From the NCBI RefSeq assembly GCF_003362805.1, contig NZ_QNQT01000007.1, positions 124,001 to 188,000 of the forward strand: a DNA stretch of 64,000 nt, given 5' to 3'. A program made the translations under genes and the position numbers. Positions 37,901 to 46,690 of this stretch are shown one piece after another (the first letter of the stretch is position 1; every line of letters begins with the position of its first letter). Source of the stretch: Neobacillus piezotolerans. Lineage in GTDB: Bacteria; Bacillota; Bacilli; Bacillales; Cytobacillaceae. The notes under the pieces were generated by a model. The model had not been told where the DNA came from and did no database searches. It saw only the letters and a program-made list of their open reading frames with translations.

Positions 37901-38420
37901 GTTTATATTTTTTTGAAAGGGCGTCCCTAGTCGATTTCCCGTAAACAAGGCCAATCGACCTCGCAAATTTCCCCAATTCAAACTTCAAAGAATTATAGGC
38001 TTTAAAAGTCCCGTCACTGGACGGGTTTTTCCCATAAGCCGACATAAGTGTTTGGGACATGAGCTTCATCCGCTCGCCGACGCCGATAGTGTTGTTGTAG
38101 GCGACTGCCCTCGCATAAGTACCTTCAGCCGCGGTGATTCGCGCCTCAAGCTTCCGTCGGGTGGTGCCGCTTTTCAGTTTTTTAACTGCCGCCGCGGCAT
38201 TTGCCAGGCTGGTTTTTGTACTGGCCATCAGCTTTACTGGAACAGCTTTCACCGTTTTGCTTTTTTCATAGTTTATCAGCGGTGAAATCTGTCGTATGTA
38301 CGACTCGGAAATGCCGACAAGCTGGTCCGGCGTGTACGTTTTTGCCATTCCCTGCAATGTTCCGACAGTACCCGTAAAAAAGAAAATTGTCATCATTATG
38401 ACTGCGATTCTGTGTTTCAT
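34983..38420 (-). CDS. Secreted trypsin-like serine protease with duplicated C-terminal module
   Basis: 1145 residues from ATG 38420, preceded by GAGGAAGGG. A signal peptide (KHRIAVIMMTIFFFTGTVG) is followed by a helical region to about 260, then an HtrA-type protease domain. The triad is visible: His 296 in TNFHVVEGG, Asp 327 in HNDLALLG, Ser 401 in HGSSGGALF. A proline-rich linker (near 470-490) leads to two copies of a ~300-residue beta-rich module. Matching segments are RLFFANNELYVTLPKG/QLFFANNELYVTLKKR, and SPDGKYLFNGSGVV/SPDGKYIFNGSGVV. These look like propeller repeats. No PDZ domain is seen. Function is unknown. Confidence 0.88.
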   Translation of the reverse strand: MKHRIAVIMMTIFFFTGTVGTLQGMAKTYTPDQLVGISESYIRQISPLINYEKSKTVKAVPVKLMASTKTSLANAAAAVKKLKSGTTRRKLEARITAAEGTYARAVAYNNTIGVGERMKLMSQTLMSAYGKNPSSDGTFKAYNSLKFELGKFARSIGLVYGKSTRDALSKKYKPAPEGSLNQTRSAAVLKGELNLLATVMDSGKNGTIFSQVEKMNTQLGTVGGNPSLYHPFADSYELLLKQKGLSANGMPTIIMKKIIASENNIVYLEVYGKSGEPLSQGSGFVVGKSTILTNFHVVEGGYRVRAFSNDGKEIQIRGVVKYDAHNDLALLGTTSDLSSTGLQIGNINYLEKGDPIVAIGSPEGLMNTVSTGIISNLHKSVNEGITTNLIQFTAPITHGSSGGALFNKYGEVIGVTAAGFDAGDLNFAVGINHAAAWIQAYKNQASSKLAIIPYDALPNYSEEETKGDPPANPGTQPPPSTTPSGPFPDSVEKIAPRIKLREVAMNPDKPILYGLTDGRDVMEINIETKQARKITLNLAPERLFFANNELYVTLPKGQHSSYWWEEDQEGAFAVINAETMTLIEQVDIPLDPFDIVADSDSIYIISGSGQWTNMKVFSRKTFLETANVWGVRERSFLEMHPEGNKVYSITTESSPRDVESYQFINGKSAGKYDSPYHGNYPLDTNMTVSPDGKYLFNGSGVVFNASVSRSTDLTYLAKLPQTYKQIAFDIANSRFYTSNKNGIDVYDYSTFQKLGSYTLQYDVDQMFVRDRQLIVIYKDTTNTLPKQLINIYPLTPEGLLTIPSAGTKEPAEQSVAIVNTGLSLPKVPVSFDKAALPININEEIHHPEKPVLYGLNGYDLVEYNLETKQIRKLTFTYPLGQLFFANNELYVTLKKRQGYVYGEAIEGAFAVVDATSFSLVKQLDIPMDPADIVADDRYIYISNNGGFSWTDLRAYSRATFEETGKFTSVLRGSTMAIIPVGGKIYATDSGTSPRDIQMYQFTDGKESSTYDSPYHGHYSFNVNMEVSPDGKYIFNGSGVVLQTGSGYGEDMKYAGKLYSPFEEIAFDIKNNRIYASSGKGLDIYEYSTFERIKHYELKYDINYLTVTSSSLLVTFKEAEAGALLPKKNVVKYSLSTDWTLAMQAQ

Positions 38421-38571
38421 CGATGTCCCTTCCTCGCAAATTGCTAAAATTACCTGAATCGGCAATTTATTTTAGCACCTAAAAGAAAAGGAAGCACTGG
38501 GAAAATGAGGTAATACCCCGCATTCTTAAACAAAGCGGAAAAACATATTATAAGTTACAGGGATGGCGCCC

Positions 38572-38613
38572 AAATAAAAGTGAAGCAGGAGATATCCGCC
38601 CCCTGCTTCACTG
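38572..38613 (-). terminator. GAAGCAGG-type repeat hairpin acting as terminator
   Basis: GTGAAGCAGG (38580-38589) pairs with CCTGCTTCAC (38602-38611); on the minus strand TTTTATTT follows. It overlaps the stop of the sugar-binding lipoprotein gene. Confidence 0.75.
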
Positions 38614-39702
38614 CTTCTTCCGATAAACATCCTCCCTTGAGTGGAAACCGTCGGCGATGATGGTTTGGTCTATGTTTTGTCTATCAACCGCGATTGGGGA
38701 TAGAAGAATGGATGGTACTTCAACTTTTCCGTTGTTCATTTTTCTGTCTGCTTTGATATGCTCGCCTTTTGCGATCATGACCGCCAACTCTGCCGCTTTT
38801 TCAGTCAGGGCATTTATCGGCTTGTAAACCGTCATCGTCTGGGTGCCGTCGACGACCCGCTGGACTCCAGCAAGCTCCGCGTCCTGGCCAGCAACCGGTA
38901 TTTTGCCTGCAAGCCCCTGTGCTGACAGCGCTTTAATTACGCCTCCCGCTGTTGCGTCATTTGCAGCAATGACTGCGTCAATATTATTATTATTTGCCTT
39001 AAGGGCTGCTTCCATGTTTGCCTGCGCATTCACCGGGGTCCAATCCTTGCTCCACTGGTCGAATACCACTGTAATATCTCCTTTGTCAATTAGGGGCTGA
39101 AGAACCTTAAAAACACCTTTTTTAAATAAATGGGCATTGTTGTCCGTACTTGCGCCACCGATGTAAACATATCTGCCTTTTGGAACCAATTCGGTTATGG
39201 CTTTTGCCTGGAGTTCCCCAACCTGCTCGTTATCAAAGGAAACATACAGGTCGATATTGGCGTTTTTAACAAGCCGGTCGTAGGCCATCACTTTGATTCC
39301 AACCTTGTGGGCTTTGTTGACAATTGTTGCGGTTGCCTCGGCATTATGCGGAACGACAACCAGCAGGTCAATTCCTTGGCTGATTAATGTCTCCGCTTGG
39401 GCTATCTGCAGGGCATCATCGCCGTTTGCAGCCAAAATTTCCACCTTCGCGCCGAGCGCTTCCACCGCTGCTTTAAATAAATCACGGTCTTTTTGCCAGC
39501 GTTCCTCCAATAATGTATCCATAGAGAAGCCGATTTTAAGAGGTTCACTCGCTATTGCTTTCTCGATTGGCTTGGCATGTTGATTTGATTTTGGCTGTTT
39601 TTTTGCCGAGGTCCGGCTCTCCACTTTCTCGCAACTGGCTGCGGTAAAAATAAGAACAAGCGCAAGCAGAACAAGCCTACATCGACTAATAGCCCTTTCC
39701 AT
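38608..39702 (-). CDS. Sugar-binding lipoprotein, XylF-like
   Basis: 364 residues from ATG 39702, eight bases after AAGGAG. The N terminus is a lipoprotein signal (VLIFTAASC). The mature part is a periplasmic-binding-protein fold of the D-xylose-binding type: KIGFSMDTLLEERWQKD, VVVPHNAEATATIVNKA, VMAYDRLVKNANIDLYVSFD. It overlaps the response regulator gene by 17 bases and closes the sensor operon. No permease or ATPase follows; it may use the MmsAB transporter encoded upstream. Confidence 0.9.
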   Translation of the reverse strand: MERAISRCRLVLLALVLIFTAASCEKVESRTSAKKQPKSNQHAKPIEKAIASEPLKIGFSMDTLLEERWQKDRDLFKAAVEALGAKVEILAANGDDALQIAQAETLISQGIDLLVVVPHNAEATATIVNKAHKVGIKVMAYDRLVKNANIDLYVSFDNEQVGELQAKAITELVPKGRYVYIGGASTDNNAHLFKKGVFKVLQPLIDKGDITVVFDQWSKDWTPVNAQANMEAALKANNNNIDAVIAANDATAGGVIKALSAQGLAGKIPVAGQDAELAGVQRVVDGTQTMTVYKPINALTEKAAELAVMIAKGEHIKADRKMNNGKVEVPSILLSPIAVDRQNIDQTIIADGFHSREDVYRKKQ

Positions 39703-41263
39703 TGGCATCGCTCCTTTTTCCTTCAACCTTTTTCCCCAGCAGCAATCCTCTGTATTCAGTCGGTGAAATACCGCACAATTTCTTGAACACCTTGCTAAAA
39801 TAATTCGGTTCATGGTAGCCAACCTCTATGGCAATTTCCTTAAGGCTCGTCCCGGGATTCGCCATTAGTTTCTTTGCCTTCTCAATCCGGCACTCTGTTA
39901 AAAAATCGATATAATTGACACCAAGCTTCTCCTTGAACATTTTACTTATATAAATCGGGCTCAAGCCAACCTTCTTCCCCAGCGTATCCAATGAGATGTC
40001 TTCATGAGAGTGGCTGATAATATACTGTTTGATCCTGTGGATTGTATCCGCCTCGAGCCGACCAGCATTCTCCTCATAGGATTGCTTCATCCGGTCAAGC
40101 AAATGCCGGGTTTCCACACGCAGCTGCCGGAAATCCTGGGCTTGGAAAGAATAGAAAGGAGAATCTGCCTCTACCCCTATTTCCGTTAATATTCTTGATG
40201 CGATCCAAAGCAATTCAAGAATTCGCTGCTGCGCCTGCAAAAGGTCGGCGGATTCATTCTCATAACGAAGAATCAATTCCATTATTCCCGCATTGATTTC
40301 CTCCCACCTGCCAAGCCTAATATGGTCAAAAAATAGCTTTTCCCTTTGTTTAGCAAGCTGGAAGTCAGCGGCGGTATCTATGGTAGGAACATCTGAATAG
40401 AAGCGGTACTTTGCGGGCAATGTAGTGTCCATCGTTGCAATTAGCGACTCTTGGTATGATTGCCTAGTTTGATTTAGCGAGTTGCATGTATTTCCGATTC
40501 CGACAAACCAGTCCGATTCCCTGTCTGATTGCGCAAGAGATAAAATTTCCCTGGCAAGGAATATAGCCTGGCTGCGAAACCGCTTGTCCTCCTTACGAAA
40601 AACAATAATTGGAAGCTGACGGCCATACAGCGCGCCGACCCAAGCGCTTCCCGACTTCCTGACTTTCTCCTTAATTGCTGCATAGAAGTTCTCCCCTCCG
40701 GGAGGAATGAGAACGCTCATTACAAAATGCTCATTCGTTGAGCGGATGTCCAGCATTTCAACGAGCATATCCAAATGGACTTCATGTACATGGTCGAACA
40801 GAAGCTGCGTAACGATATCTGTCTCGGCGAGCGACAACGCTTTTTGCAGCGTGGCTTGCTGCAGCCTTTCCGCCGAGATTTTTTCCTGCTCTTCTTTAAT
40901 TTGTTCAAGTACTTTGCCCACTGTAGCGACAATTTCGCTCACCTTGCTTGGCTTTAACAAATAATCCTTGACGCCAAGCTTAATTGCCTGGCGGGCATAC
41001 TCAAAGGTGTCAAAGGCCGTGACCATTACAAATTTTATCTCCGGGAAGTCCGCACTGATTAGCTCTACCGCTTCAAGCCCTGTCATTCCAGGCATCTTAA
41101 TGTCCATCAGAATTAAATCCGGCATGAACTCTGCCGCCATTTGGATAGCGATTTTCCCATTCCTCGCCTGGCTGATGACGAGTTCGGGGAATGCTTTTTG
41201 CAAAATAGCCGCCAGGCCCTCCCTCTCAATTTGTTCGTCATCTACAATAAGGAGTTTTATCAT
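39686..41263 (-). CDS. Response regulator, AraC type (YesN family)
   Basis: 525 residues. The receiver (1-120) has the acidic pair VDDEQ, phosphoacceptor Asp in LILMDIKMPG and Lys in YLLKPSK, all intact. A middle region of about 280 residues of the YesN type follows. The C-terminal AraC domain carries two helix-turn-helix motifs (SLDTLGKKVGLSPIYISKMF and YHEPNYFSKVFKKLCGISP). ATG 41263 lies one base after the kinase stop, so translation is coupled. It probably activates sugar-uptake genes such as the neighbours. Confidence 0.93.
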   Translation of the reverse strand: MIKLLIVDDEQIEREGLAAILQKAFPELVISQARNGKIAIQMAAEFMPDLILMDIKMPGMTGLEAVELISADFPEIKFVMVTAFDTFEYARQAIKLGVKDYLLKPSKVSEIVATVGKVLEQIKEEQEKISAERLQQATLQKALSLAETDIVTQLLFDHVHEVHLDMLVEMLDIRSTNEHFVMSVLIPPGGENFYAAIKEKVRKSGSAWVGALYGRQLPIIVFRKEDKRFRSQAIFLAREILSLAQSDRESDWFVGIGNTCNSLNQTRQSYQESLIATMDTTLPAKYRFYSDVPTIDTAADFQLAKQREKLFFDHIRLGRWEEINAGIMELILRYENESADLLQAQQRILELLWIASRILTEIGVEADSPFYSFQAQDFRQLRVETRHLLDRMKQSYEENAGRLEADTIHRIKQYIISHSHEDISLDTLGKKVGLSPIYISKMFKEKLGVNYIDFLTECRIEKAKKLMANPGTSLKEIAIEVGYHEPNYFSKVFKKLCGISPTEYRGLLLGKKVEGKRSDANGKGY

Positions 41264-41264
41264 G

Positions 41265-42701
41265 CTATTCAATTCTCCTTGTTTTCGGTATTTTCATCAC
41301 TACCGTCGTGCCTTTTCCTTTGCTTTCAATTGCCAATACATCCTCCAGGCTGTAAAATAGCCGCAGCCTTTTCACCACATTCACAAAACCGATTCCTGTT
41401 GACTCACCATCCGTTTGGAAGTCATTCTCCTGTAGGATTTGCTTAATTTTTGTGCTGGGGATTCCGGGACCGTCATCGGCAATCTCAATTCTTACAAAGT
41501 CGCCTTCATCCAGGATCCGAACCAATATGCTGCCGCCTTCCTCCCTTGGCTCGACTCCATGGATTACTGCATTTTCAATGATGGGCTGGAGCGTCAGGCC
41601 AGGTATTTGTACATCCAGGCAGGATTCGTCTATATCCATATAAAGATGTAGCCGGTCGGTGAACCTTGCTTTTTGAATATCCATATATTGGCGAAGCACC
41701 ACCAATTCCTCATTCAATGTAACCGGCTTATCCATTCTTTTTAGGTTGTAGCGCAGCAGGCCAGCAACGCTGACAAGCAAATCGCTCGTTTCCTCCGAGC
41801 CGTCTAGATAGGCCTTTTTTGACAATGTGTTTAGGGTATTGAATAAAAAGTGCGGGTTAATCTGGCTTTGCAGCCCGCGGAGCTGGCTTTCCTTCAGCAA
41901 CAGCTTGCTTTGCTGGAGCTCATGTTCCAGCTGCGCTTTTTGCTGGATTTCAGAAATCAGGTTATTGATGTTGATCCGCATCCGGTCGAAGGTTTCAGCC
42001 AGAAAGGAGATTTCGTCATTTGAATCTACTTTTATTTCCAAATCAAAACGCCCCTTTGACAGCTCGTTGGCCGCTTGGGTCAGCTTTTGCACCGGCCTCG
42101 TGATACTAAGCGAGAACCAGTATGTCAATAGGAGCAATAAGAACGTAATCAGCAGCAGCAGCCAAATGCCCAGCTTCTTCAAGTCAGCGGATTGTTCAAT
42201 GATTTGCCGATAAAAACGGTCATAGGTTTTCAGTTCAGTATCAATCAGCGTGAGAGTCATTTCTGATATATACTTGGATATCCTCGTCGCTTCCGAGAAT
42301 TCCTTTGCGGAAGCTTCTGCTTCATTTTCCGACTTGTACATAATGGACCTGTCAGTCGTTTCTATAAGGCTATCAATTAAATTTTTATAGTTTGTTAAGG
42401 CGAAATCATTTTCGGAGTTTCGCAGACTGGTAATCTTATATTTTGACTTCCGGAAATCTTCTTTGCTTCCATTCAGTCTTTCCAGATTGGCTGGGGTAGG
42501 AATGAGCAAATAATTATTTAAATCGGTTATTAGCTGCTGGCTTGCTGTCGTCACTTCATTCATCTGTAAATACCTTTGCAGGATATCATTATATTTATTT
42601 TGCGTTTTTTGATTGTAAAAGGTAAGCGTTATCCAAATTGCAGCCATGATAAACAGAACGACAGCGGCAAGCATCCATATTTTCTTTTGAATTTTATTCA
42701 T
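41265..42701 (-). CDS. Sensor histidine kinase, LytS/YesM family
   Basis: 478 residues: first transmembrane helix 8-28, extracellular helical region to ~175, second helix ~180-198, HAMP, then His_kinase (QINPHFLFNTLNTLSKKA, with His as phospho-site) and HATPase (ENAVIHGVEP, DDGPGIP). The extracellular part has no obvious ligand fold. It starts with a four-base ATGA overlap on the preceding sugar-binding sensor gene, suggesting that this protein supplies ligand sensing. The arrangement matches the XylFII-LytS pairs described in clostridia. Confidence 0.93.
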   Translation of the reverse strand: MNKIQKKIWMLAAVVLFIMAAIWITLTFYNQKTQNKYNDILQRYLQMNEVTTASQQLITDLNNYLLIPTPANLERLNGSKEDFRKSKYKITSLRNSENDFALTNYKNLIDSLIETTDRSIMYKSENEAEASAKEFSEATRISKYISEMTLTLIDTELKTYDRFYRQIIEQSADLKKLGIWLLLLITFLLLLLTYWFSLSITRPVQKLTQAANELSKGRFDLEIKVDSNDEISFLAETFDRMRININNLISEIQQKAQLEHELQQSKLLLKESQLRGLQSQINPHFLFNTLNTLSKKAYLDGSEETSDLLVSVAGLLRYNLKRMDKPVTLNEELVVLRQYMDIQKARFTDRLHLYMDIDESCLDVQIPGLTLQPIIENAVIHGVEPREEGGSILVRILDEGDFVRIEIADDGPGIPSTKIKQILQENDFQTDGESTGIGFVNVVKRLRLFYSLEDVLAIESKGKGTTVVMKIPKTRRIE

Positions 42702-43732
42702 CGCATGTCAATCGCCTTCAATACCTTAATATCGGTAAGATACCCGTCCATGTCAAGGGGCACAGCATCACCGTCAAGCCATTTTATCAATAGTTCAACA
42801 CTTGTTTTCCCCATATCCACAGGTGATTGCTCAATCATTGCATCAAGTTTCCCCTGCATAAGCAATGATAGCGATTCCGGACCGTCATCAAAGGAATAAA
42901 GATAATATGGCGCAACCTGGGACCGCCTTCCGATTTCCTGGATCATCGGGCCGACTATCGTTGCATTAACGGCGATAAAGCCATCTACATTCGGATATTC
43001 GTTTAGCACTTCCTGAGTTGCAGCAATGATTTGTTCCCTAGTGTTCGCTGTGTCCACGGTAATCGTCTGGATATTCGGATATTCCTTCAAAACCTCCCGG
43101 ATACCATTCAGCCGCTGCTCCTGATAATACTCATGGTGGCTGTCGTACATAAGGGCCACATCGCCGGTAGCCCCCATATCAGCGATAAGCTGCTCCGCAA
43201 TCATCTTTCCCGCTAATAATTGGTCTGAGCCTACATAGGTTCTCCGTAAACTCTCCGACTTTGGTACATCGTTCGCGACAGTGATCACCGGGATTCCGTA
43301 AAAAGCCGCCTTTACTTTCGTCAAATCCTTAAACTCTTTCGTATCAAGTCCCTGGACGATTATGCCATCCACCTTTGACTGAATGGCGATTTCAACCTTT
43401 TTCAAAAACTCCTCCTCGTTATTGCCATAGCTCCCCCATATCTCGATACTTGTGCCCTCTTTTTCCGCCTGTTGCAGAGCGCCTATGCCAACCTTATCCC
43501 AGAATGGGGTTTCCAGTTCCTTTGTTATCAAAACAAGGCGGTATTGCTCCTTTTTTGGTACGGAGGCCTGGGGAAGCTTCAAATCGGAACGAAATGCTTT
43601 CTCAGCAGATAAGAATGTAAAATAACTTAGGATAATGCCAGCTATACAAAGTGCGATCATGCCTGTTTTTCGCAAAAGAGAAGTCTCCTTTTTCCAGTAA
43701 TCGACTATTTTCATCATATCATCTACCCGCAT
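42698..43732 (-). CDS. Membrane-anchored sugar-binding sensor (XylFII-like)
   Basis: 344 residues: a short cytoplasmic N terminus, one transmembrane helix (about 23-43, MIALCIAGIILSYFTFLSA) and an extracellular periplasmic-binding-protein domain (YRLVLITKELETPFWDK, DGIIVQGLDTKEF, VGSDQLLAGKMIAEQLI). The anchor, with no lipobox, and the overlap with the LytS-type kinase argue for a sensory and not transport role. The start is uncertain: ATG 43732 has no clear ribosome site, and ATG 43717 or 43714 are alternatives. The specific sugar is unknown. Confidence 0.88.
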   Translation of the reverse strand: MRVDDMMKIVDYWKKETSLLRKTGMIALCIAGIILSYFTFLSAEKAFRSDLKLPQASVPKKEQYRLVLITKELETPFWDKVGIGALQQAEKEGTSIEIWGSYGNNEEEFLKKVEIAIQSKVDGIIVQGLDTKEFKDLTKVKAAFYGIPVITVANDVPKSESLRRTYVGSDQLLAGKMIAEQLIADMGATGDVALMYDSHHEYYQEQRLNGIREVLKEYPNIQTITVDTANTREQIIAATQEVLNEYPNVDGFIAVNATIVGPMIQEIGRRSQVAPYYLYSFDDGPESLSLLMQGKLDAMIEQSPVDMGKTSVELLIKWLDGDAVPLDMDGYLTDIKVLKAIDMR

Positions 43733-43824
43733 TTTCTCAATAGTATCTGAGGTGTTTAAAAAAGAGCCACCCTGGAATTACGGAGTTTTACCCTGGGAGT
43801 AGGTTGCTCCCCGAAGGAAACTCA

Positions 43825-43862
43825 ATAAAAAGCAGGGGTACCCTATAAATAAGGTACCCCTC
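43825..43862 (-). terminator. Terminator after the sugar permease gene
   Basis: AGGGGTACC (43834-43842) pairs with GGTACCCCT (43853-43861), followed on the minus strand by TTTTTATT. It separates the transporter operon from the sensor operon. Confidence 0.8.
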
Positions 43863-43891
43863 TTGCCCTTATTCAGCTGCGCGGTTTGGCT

Positions 43892-45067
43892 TTAGCCTCG
43901 CTTCTTCCGGGTCATAACATCAAAAATAACTGCGCCTGCCAGGACTCCTCCGCGGATTATGTACTGGTAGGAGATTCCAACGCCCAACAAGTTCATCCCG
44001 CTTGAAAGGGAGGCCATAACAATTGCTCCAATTATCGCCCCTGAAACCTTTCCAACACCGCCCGCGGACGATACACCTCCGACATATGCGGCAGCAATAG
44101 CGTCAAGCTCGAAAAGCGTCCCTGCCGTTGTCGTTGCGGATTGAAGCCGGGAGGTGAACAGAATTCCTGAGAGAGCCGCAAGCATTCCCATAGACCCAAA
44201 TACGATATACGTAATTTTGTTTACGTTAATCCCGCTTAGATGCGCCGCTTCCGGATTGCTTCCTACCGCGTAGATGTGCCGGCCAAGCACGGTTTTCTTT
44301 GTAAGGAAATGATAGATGGCCACGACAAGCAGCATAATGACAACTGTCCATGAAAAGCCGTTATATCCTGCCAAAATCCACGTAATATACGCGATAATAA
44401 AGGAAACTAAAACCAGCTTCAGCGTAAAAATCCCTTTTGAGACAACTTCAAACTGATATTTAATCTTGTTTTTGCGAGTGGACAATTCACTATATATATA
44501 AAATACAATGAACAATGCGCCTAAAATCAAGGAGAGCAGGTGGAGGCCATTAACTTCCATTATAGAAGGGAGATACCCGTTGCCGATGGCATTAAAGGCT
44601 TTATCCCTAATGATGATTGTTCCTGTCTGTTCGGTTACTTGGAGAAGCGCACCCCTAAAGATAAGCATTCCGGCAAGGGTCGCGACAAAGGCGGGAATCC
44701 CAAACCACGCGATAAGCAAGCCATTGAAAAGGCCGATTACGATGCCAAGGGCAAGGATAATCGGAATGGTAAAATAAACGGGCACCCCGGCTTTTGTAAG
44801 AAGAATTGCAGCGATCGCCCCCATGAATCCAGCAGCGAAACCAACGGAGAGGTCAATGTGCCTGATGACGATAACGAGCGTCATGCCTACAGCAAGGACC
44901 GCAATGTAACCTGTCGAATCCAATAGATTGCTAATATTGCGGGACGACATGAACAATCCATCCGTCATGAACGAGAAGGTAAGCATGATGAAGAGTAAGG
45001 CAATATACATGCCGTAGTCACGAATATTTTCTTTGACTAATGATTTTGCTTCAGTAAAAAAGTTCAC
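43892..45067 (-). CDS. mmsB: Monosaccharide ABC transporter, permease (MmsB/XylH type)
   Basis: 391 residues with about 10-12 hydrophobic segments, of the BPD_transp_2 family (LAVGMTLVIVIRHIDLSVGF is the family signature region; GSNPEAAHLSGIN another). GTG 45067 follows AGGAGG with good spacing and lies 13 bases after mmsA. With the ATPase and binding protein it forms a complete importer for pentoses or hexoses. Confidence 0.94.
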   Translation of the reverse strand: MNFFTEAKSLVKENIRDYGMYIALLFIMLTFSFMTDGLFMSSRNISNLLDSTGYIAVLAVGMTLVIVIRHIDLSVGFAAGFMGAIAAILLTKAGVPVYFTIPIILALGIVIGLFNGLLIAWFGIPAFVATLAGMLIFRGALLQVTEQTGTIIIRDKAFNAIGNGYLPSIMEVNGLHLLSLILGALFIVFYIYSELSTRKNKIKYQFEVVSKGIFTLKLVLVSFIIAYITWILAGYNGFSWTVVIMLLVVAIYHFLTKKTVLGRHIYAVGSNPEAAHLSGINVNKITYIVFGSMGMLAALSGILFTSRLQSATTTAGTLFELDAIAAAYVGGVSSAGGVGKVSGAIIGAIVMASLSSGMNLLGVGISYQYIIRGGVLAGAVIFDVMTRKKRG

Positions 45068-45080
45068 AGGATTTTACCTC

Positions 45081-46601
45081 CTATTGCGTAGCAAGCTGCA
45101 TGATATTTTCTTGGTTTGCCTCTTCAATTGACAACTCGCCTTTAATTTCGCCCTCTGCCATGACATACACGCGATCACTCATTCCCAGCACTTCGCCAAG
45201 CTCTGAGGAAATCATGATAATGCTCATGCCTTCGTCAATCAACTGGTTCATAATCGTATAAATTTCAAACTTGGCGCCAACATCAATTCCGCGTGTCGGT
45301 TCGTCCAAGATAAGCAGCCTTGGCCCGACAAACAGCCACTTTCCAAGTGAAACCTTCTGCTGGTTGCCCCCGCTTAGATTGCCAACGACCTGTTCAAGGG
45401 AATGTGCTTTAATGTACAAATTATTTTTATACTCCGTTACTTTCCTGACCTCTTCGTTCTCGTTGATGATACCCTTATCGGAAACCTTTTTCAGGTAAGC
45501 GGCGGAAACATTGTTCTTAATATCCTGGATTAAAAACAGCCCGTCACCCTTCCGGTCTTCAGTAACATAGGCAATCCCTGATTTGATGGCGTCACTTGGA
45601 TGCGTGAACGATTTTGGCGAACCGTCCACCAGCAGTTCCCCCTGTACCTTATAAGACTTGGGGTTTCCAAAAATGCTTAATGCCAGCTCCGTGCGTCCCG
45701 AACCCATCAAGCCGGCTATCCCGACAATCTCCCCCTTTTTTACGTGGAAATTGACGTTTTTTACAACCTGCCTGCCTAATTGTTGGGAATAAGCGGACCA
45801 ATTCCGCAGTTCAAGTATTTTCTTACCAAAATTCTTGTTTGGCCTTTTTGGGTAAATATCATCGATTTCGCGTCCGACCATGTTTTTAATAATGACGTTT
45901 TCGGAAACTTCTCCATTGGAGGCATCGAGTGTACAAATCGTGCGTCCATCGCGCAGAACCGTTGCCTGATCCGAAATTGAAATGACTTCCTTCAGTTTAT
46001 GGGAAATCATTATGCAGGTAATACCTTGATTCTTCAGCTCACCGAGCAGCTTCAACAGGTTTTCGCTGTCGTCCTCATTGAGCGCCGCAGTCGGCTCATC
46101 CAGAATCAGCAGCTTGACATCCTTGCTAAGCGCTTTGGCGATTTCGACCAATTGCTGCTTCCCTACACTCAAATCTTTTACAAGAGTTTCAGGATTAACG
46201 TCCAGTTTTACCTTCCGCAGCATTTCCTTCGCTTTGGCAATTGTCTGGTTCCAATCCACAATCGCGCCGCGCTTCACTTCGTTTCCCGCAAAAATATTTT
46301 CATAGACAGTGAGATCCGGAAACAGCGCAAGCTCCTGATAAATAATCACGATGCCCGCTTTTACACTGTCGCTAATTTTCTTGAATTGCTGTACCTTTCC
46401 CTCGAACACGATATCGCCTTCATAGGTGCCATATGGATGCACCCCGCTCAGTACTTTCATCAGTGTTGATTTGCCTGCCCCATTCTCGCCTATCAGGCAG
46501 TGAATCTCGCCTTTTTTTACCTTAAAATTGACGTTGGTGAGCGCTTTGACCCCGGTAAACTCTTTGGAAATATCTTTCATTTCCAGAATATATTCGCTCA
46601 A
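45081..46601 (-). CDS. mmsA: Monosaccharide ABC transporter, ATPase (MmsA/XylG type)
   Basis: 506 residues with two ATPase domains in tandem, as in RbsA/XylG. Domain 1 has Walker A GENGAGKST and signature LSVGKQQLVEIAKAL; domain 2 has a degenerate Walker A region GLMGSGRTEL and signature LSGGNQQKVSLGKWL. TTG 46601 lies seven bases after GGGAGGG and gives the usual start SEYILEMKDIS; a TTG at 46619 lies before the ribosome site. Confidence 0.94.
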   Translation of the reverse strand: MSEYILEMKDISKEFTGVKALTNVNFKVKKGEIHCLIGENGAGKSTLMKVLSGVHPYGTYEGDIVFEGKVQQFKKISDSVKAGIVIIYQELALFPDLTVYENIFAGNEVKRGAIVDWNQTIAKAKEMLRKVKLDVNPETLVKDLSVGKQQLVEIAKALSKDVKLLILDEPTAALNEDDSENLLKLLGELKNQGITCIMISHKLKEVISISDQATVLRDGRTICTLDASNGEVSENVIIKNMVGREIDDIYPKRPNKNFGKKILELRNWSAYSQQLGRQVVKNVNFHVKKGEIVGIAGLMGSGRTELALSIFGNPKSYKVQGELLVDGSPKSFTHPSDAIKSGIAYVTEDRKGDGLFLIQDIKNNVSAAYLKKVSDKGIINENEEVRKVTEYKNNLYIKAHSLEQVVGNLSGGNQQKVSLGKWLFVGPRLLILDEPTRGIDVGAKFEIYTIMNQLIDEGMSIIMISSELGEVLGMSDRVYVMAEGEIKGELSIEEANQENIMQLATQ

Positions 46602-46690
46602 CACGATCCCTCCCTGCAAACAGCTATCGCAATGGCGAAAAAGTGATAGACGTATCTATCACTATTCCGCAACATGCCTATGCTTTTATC

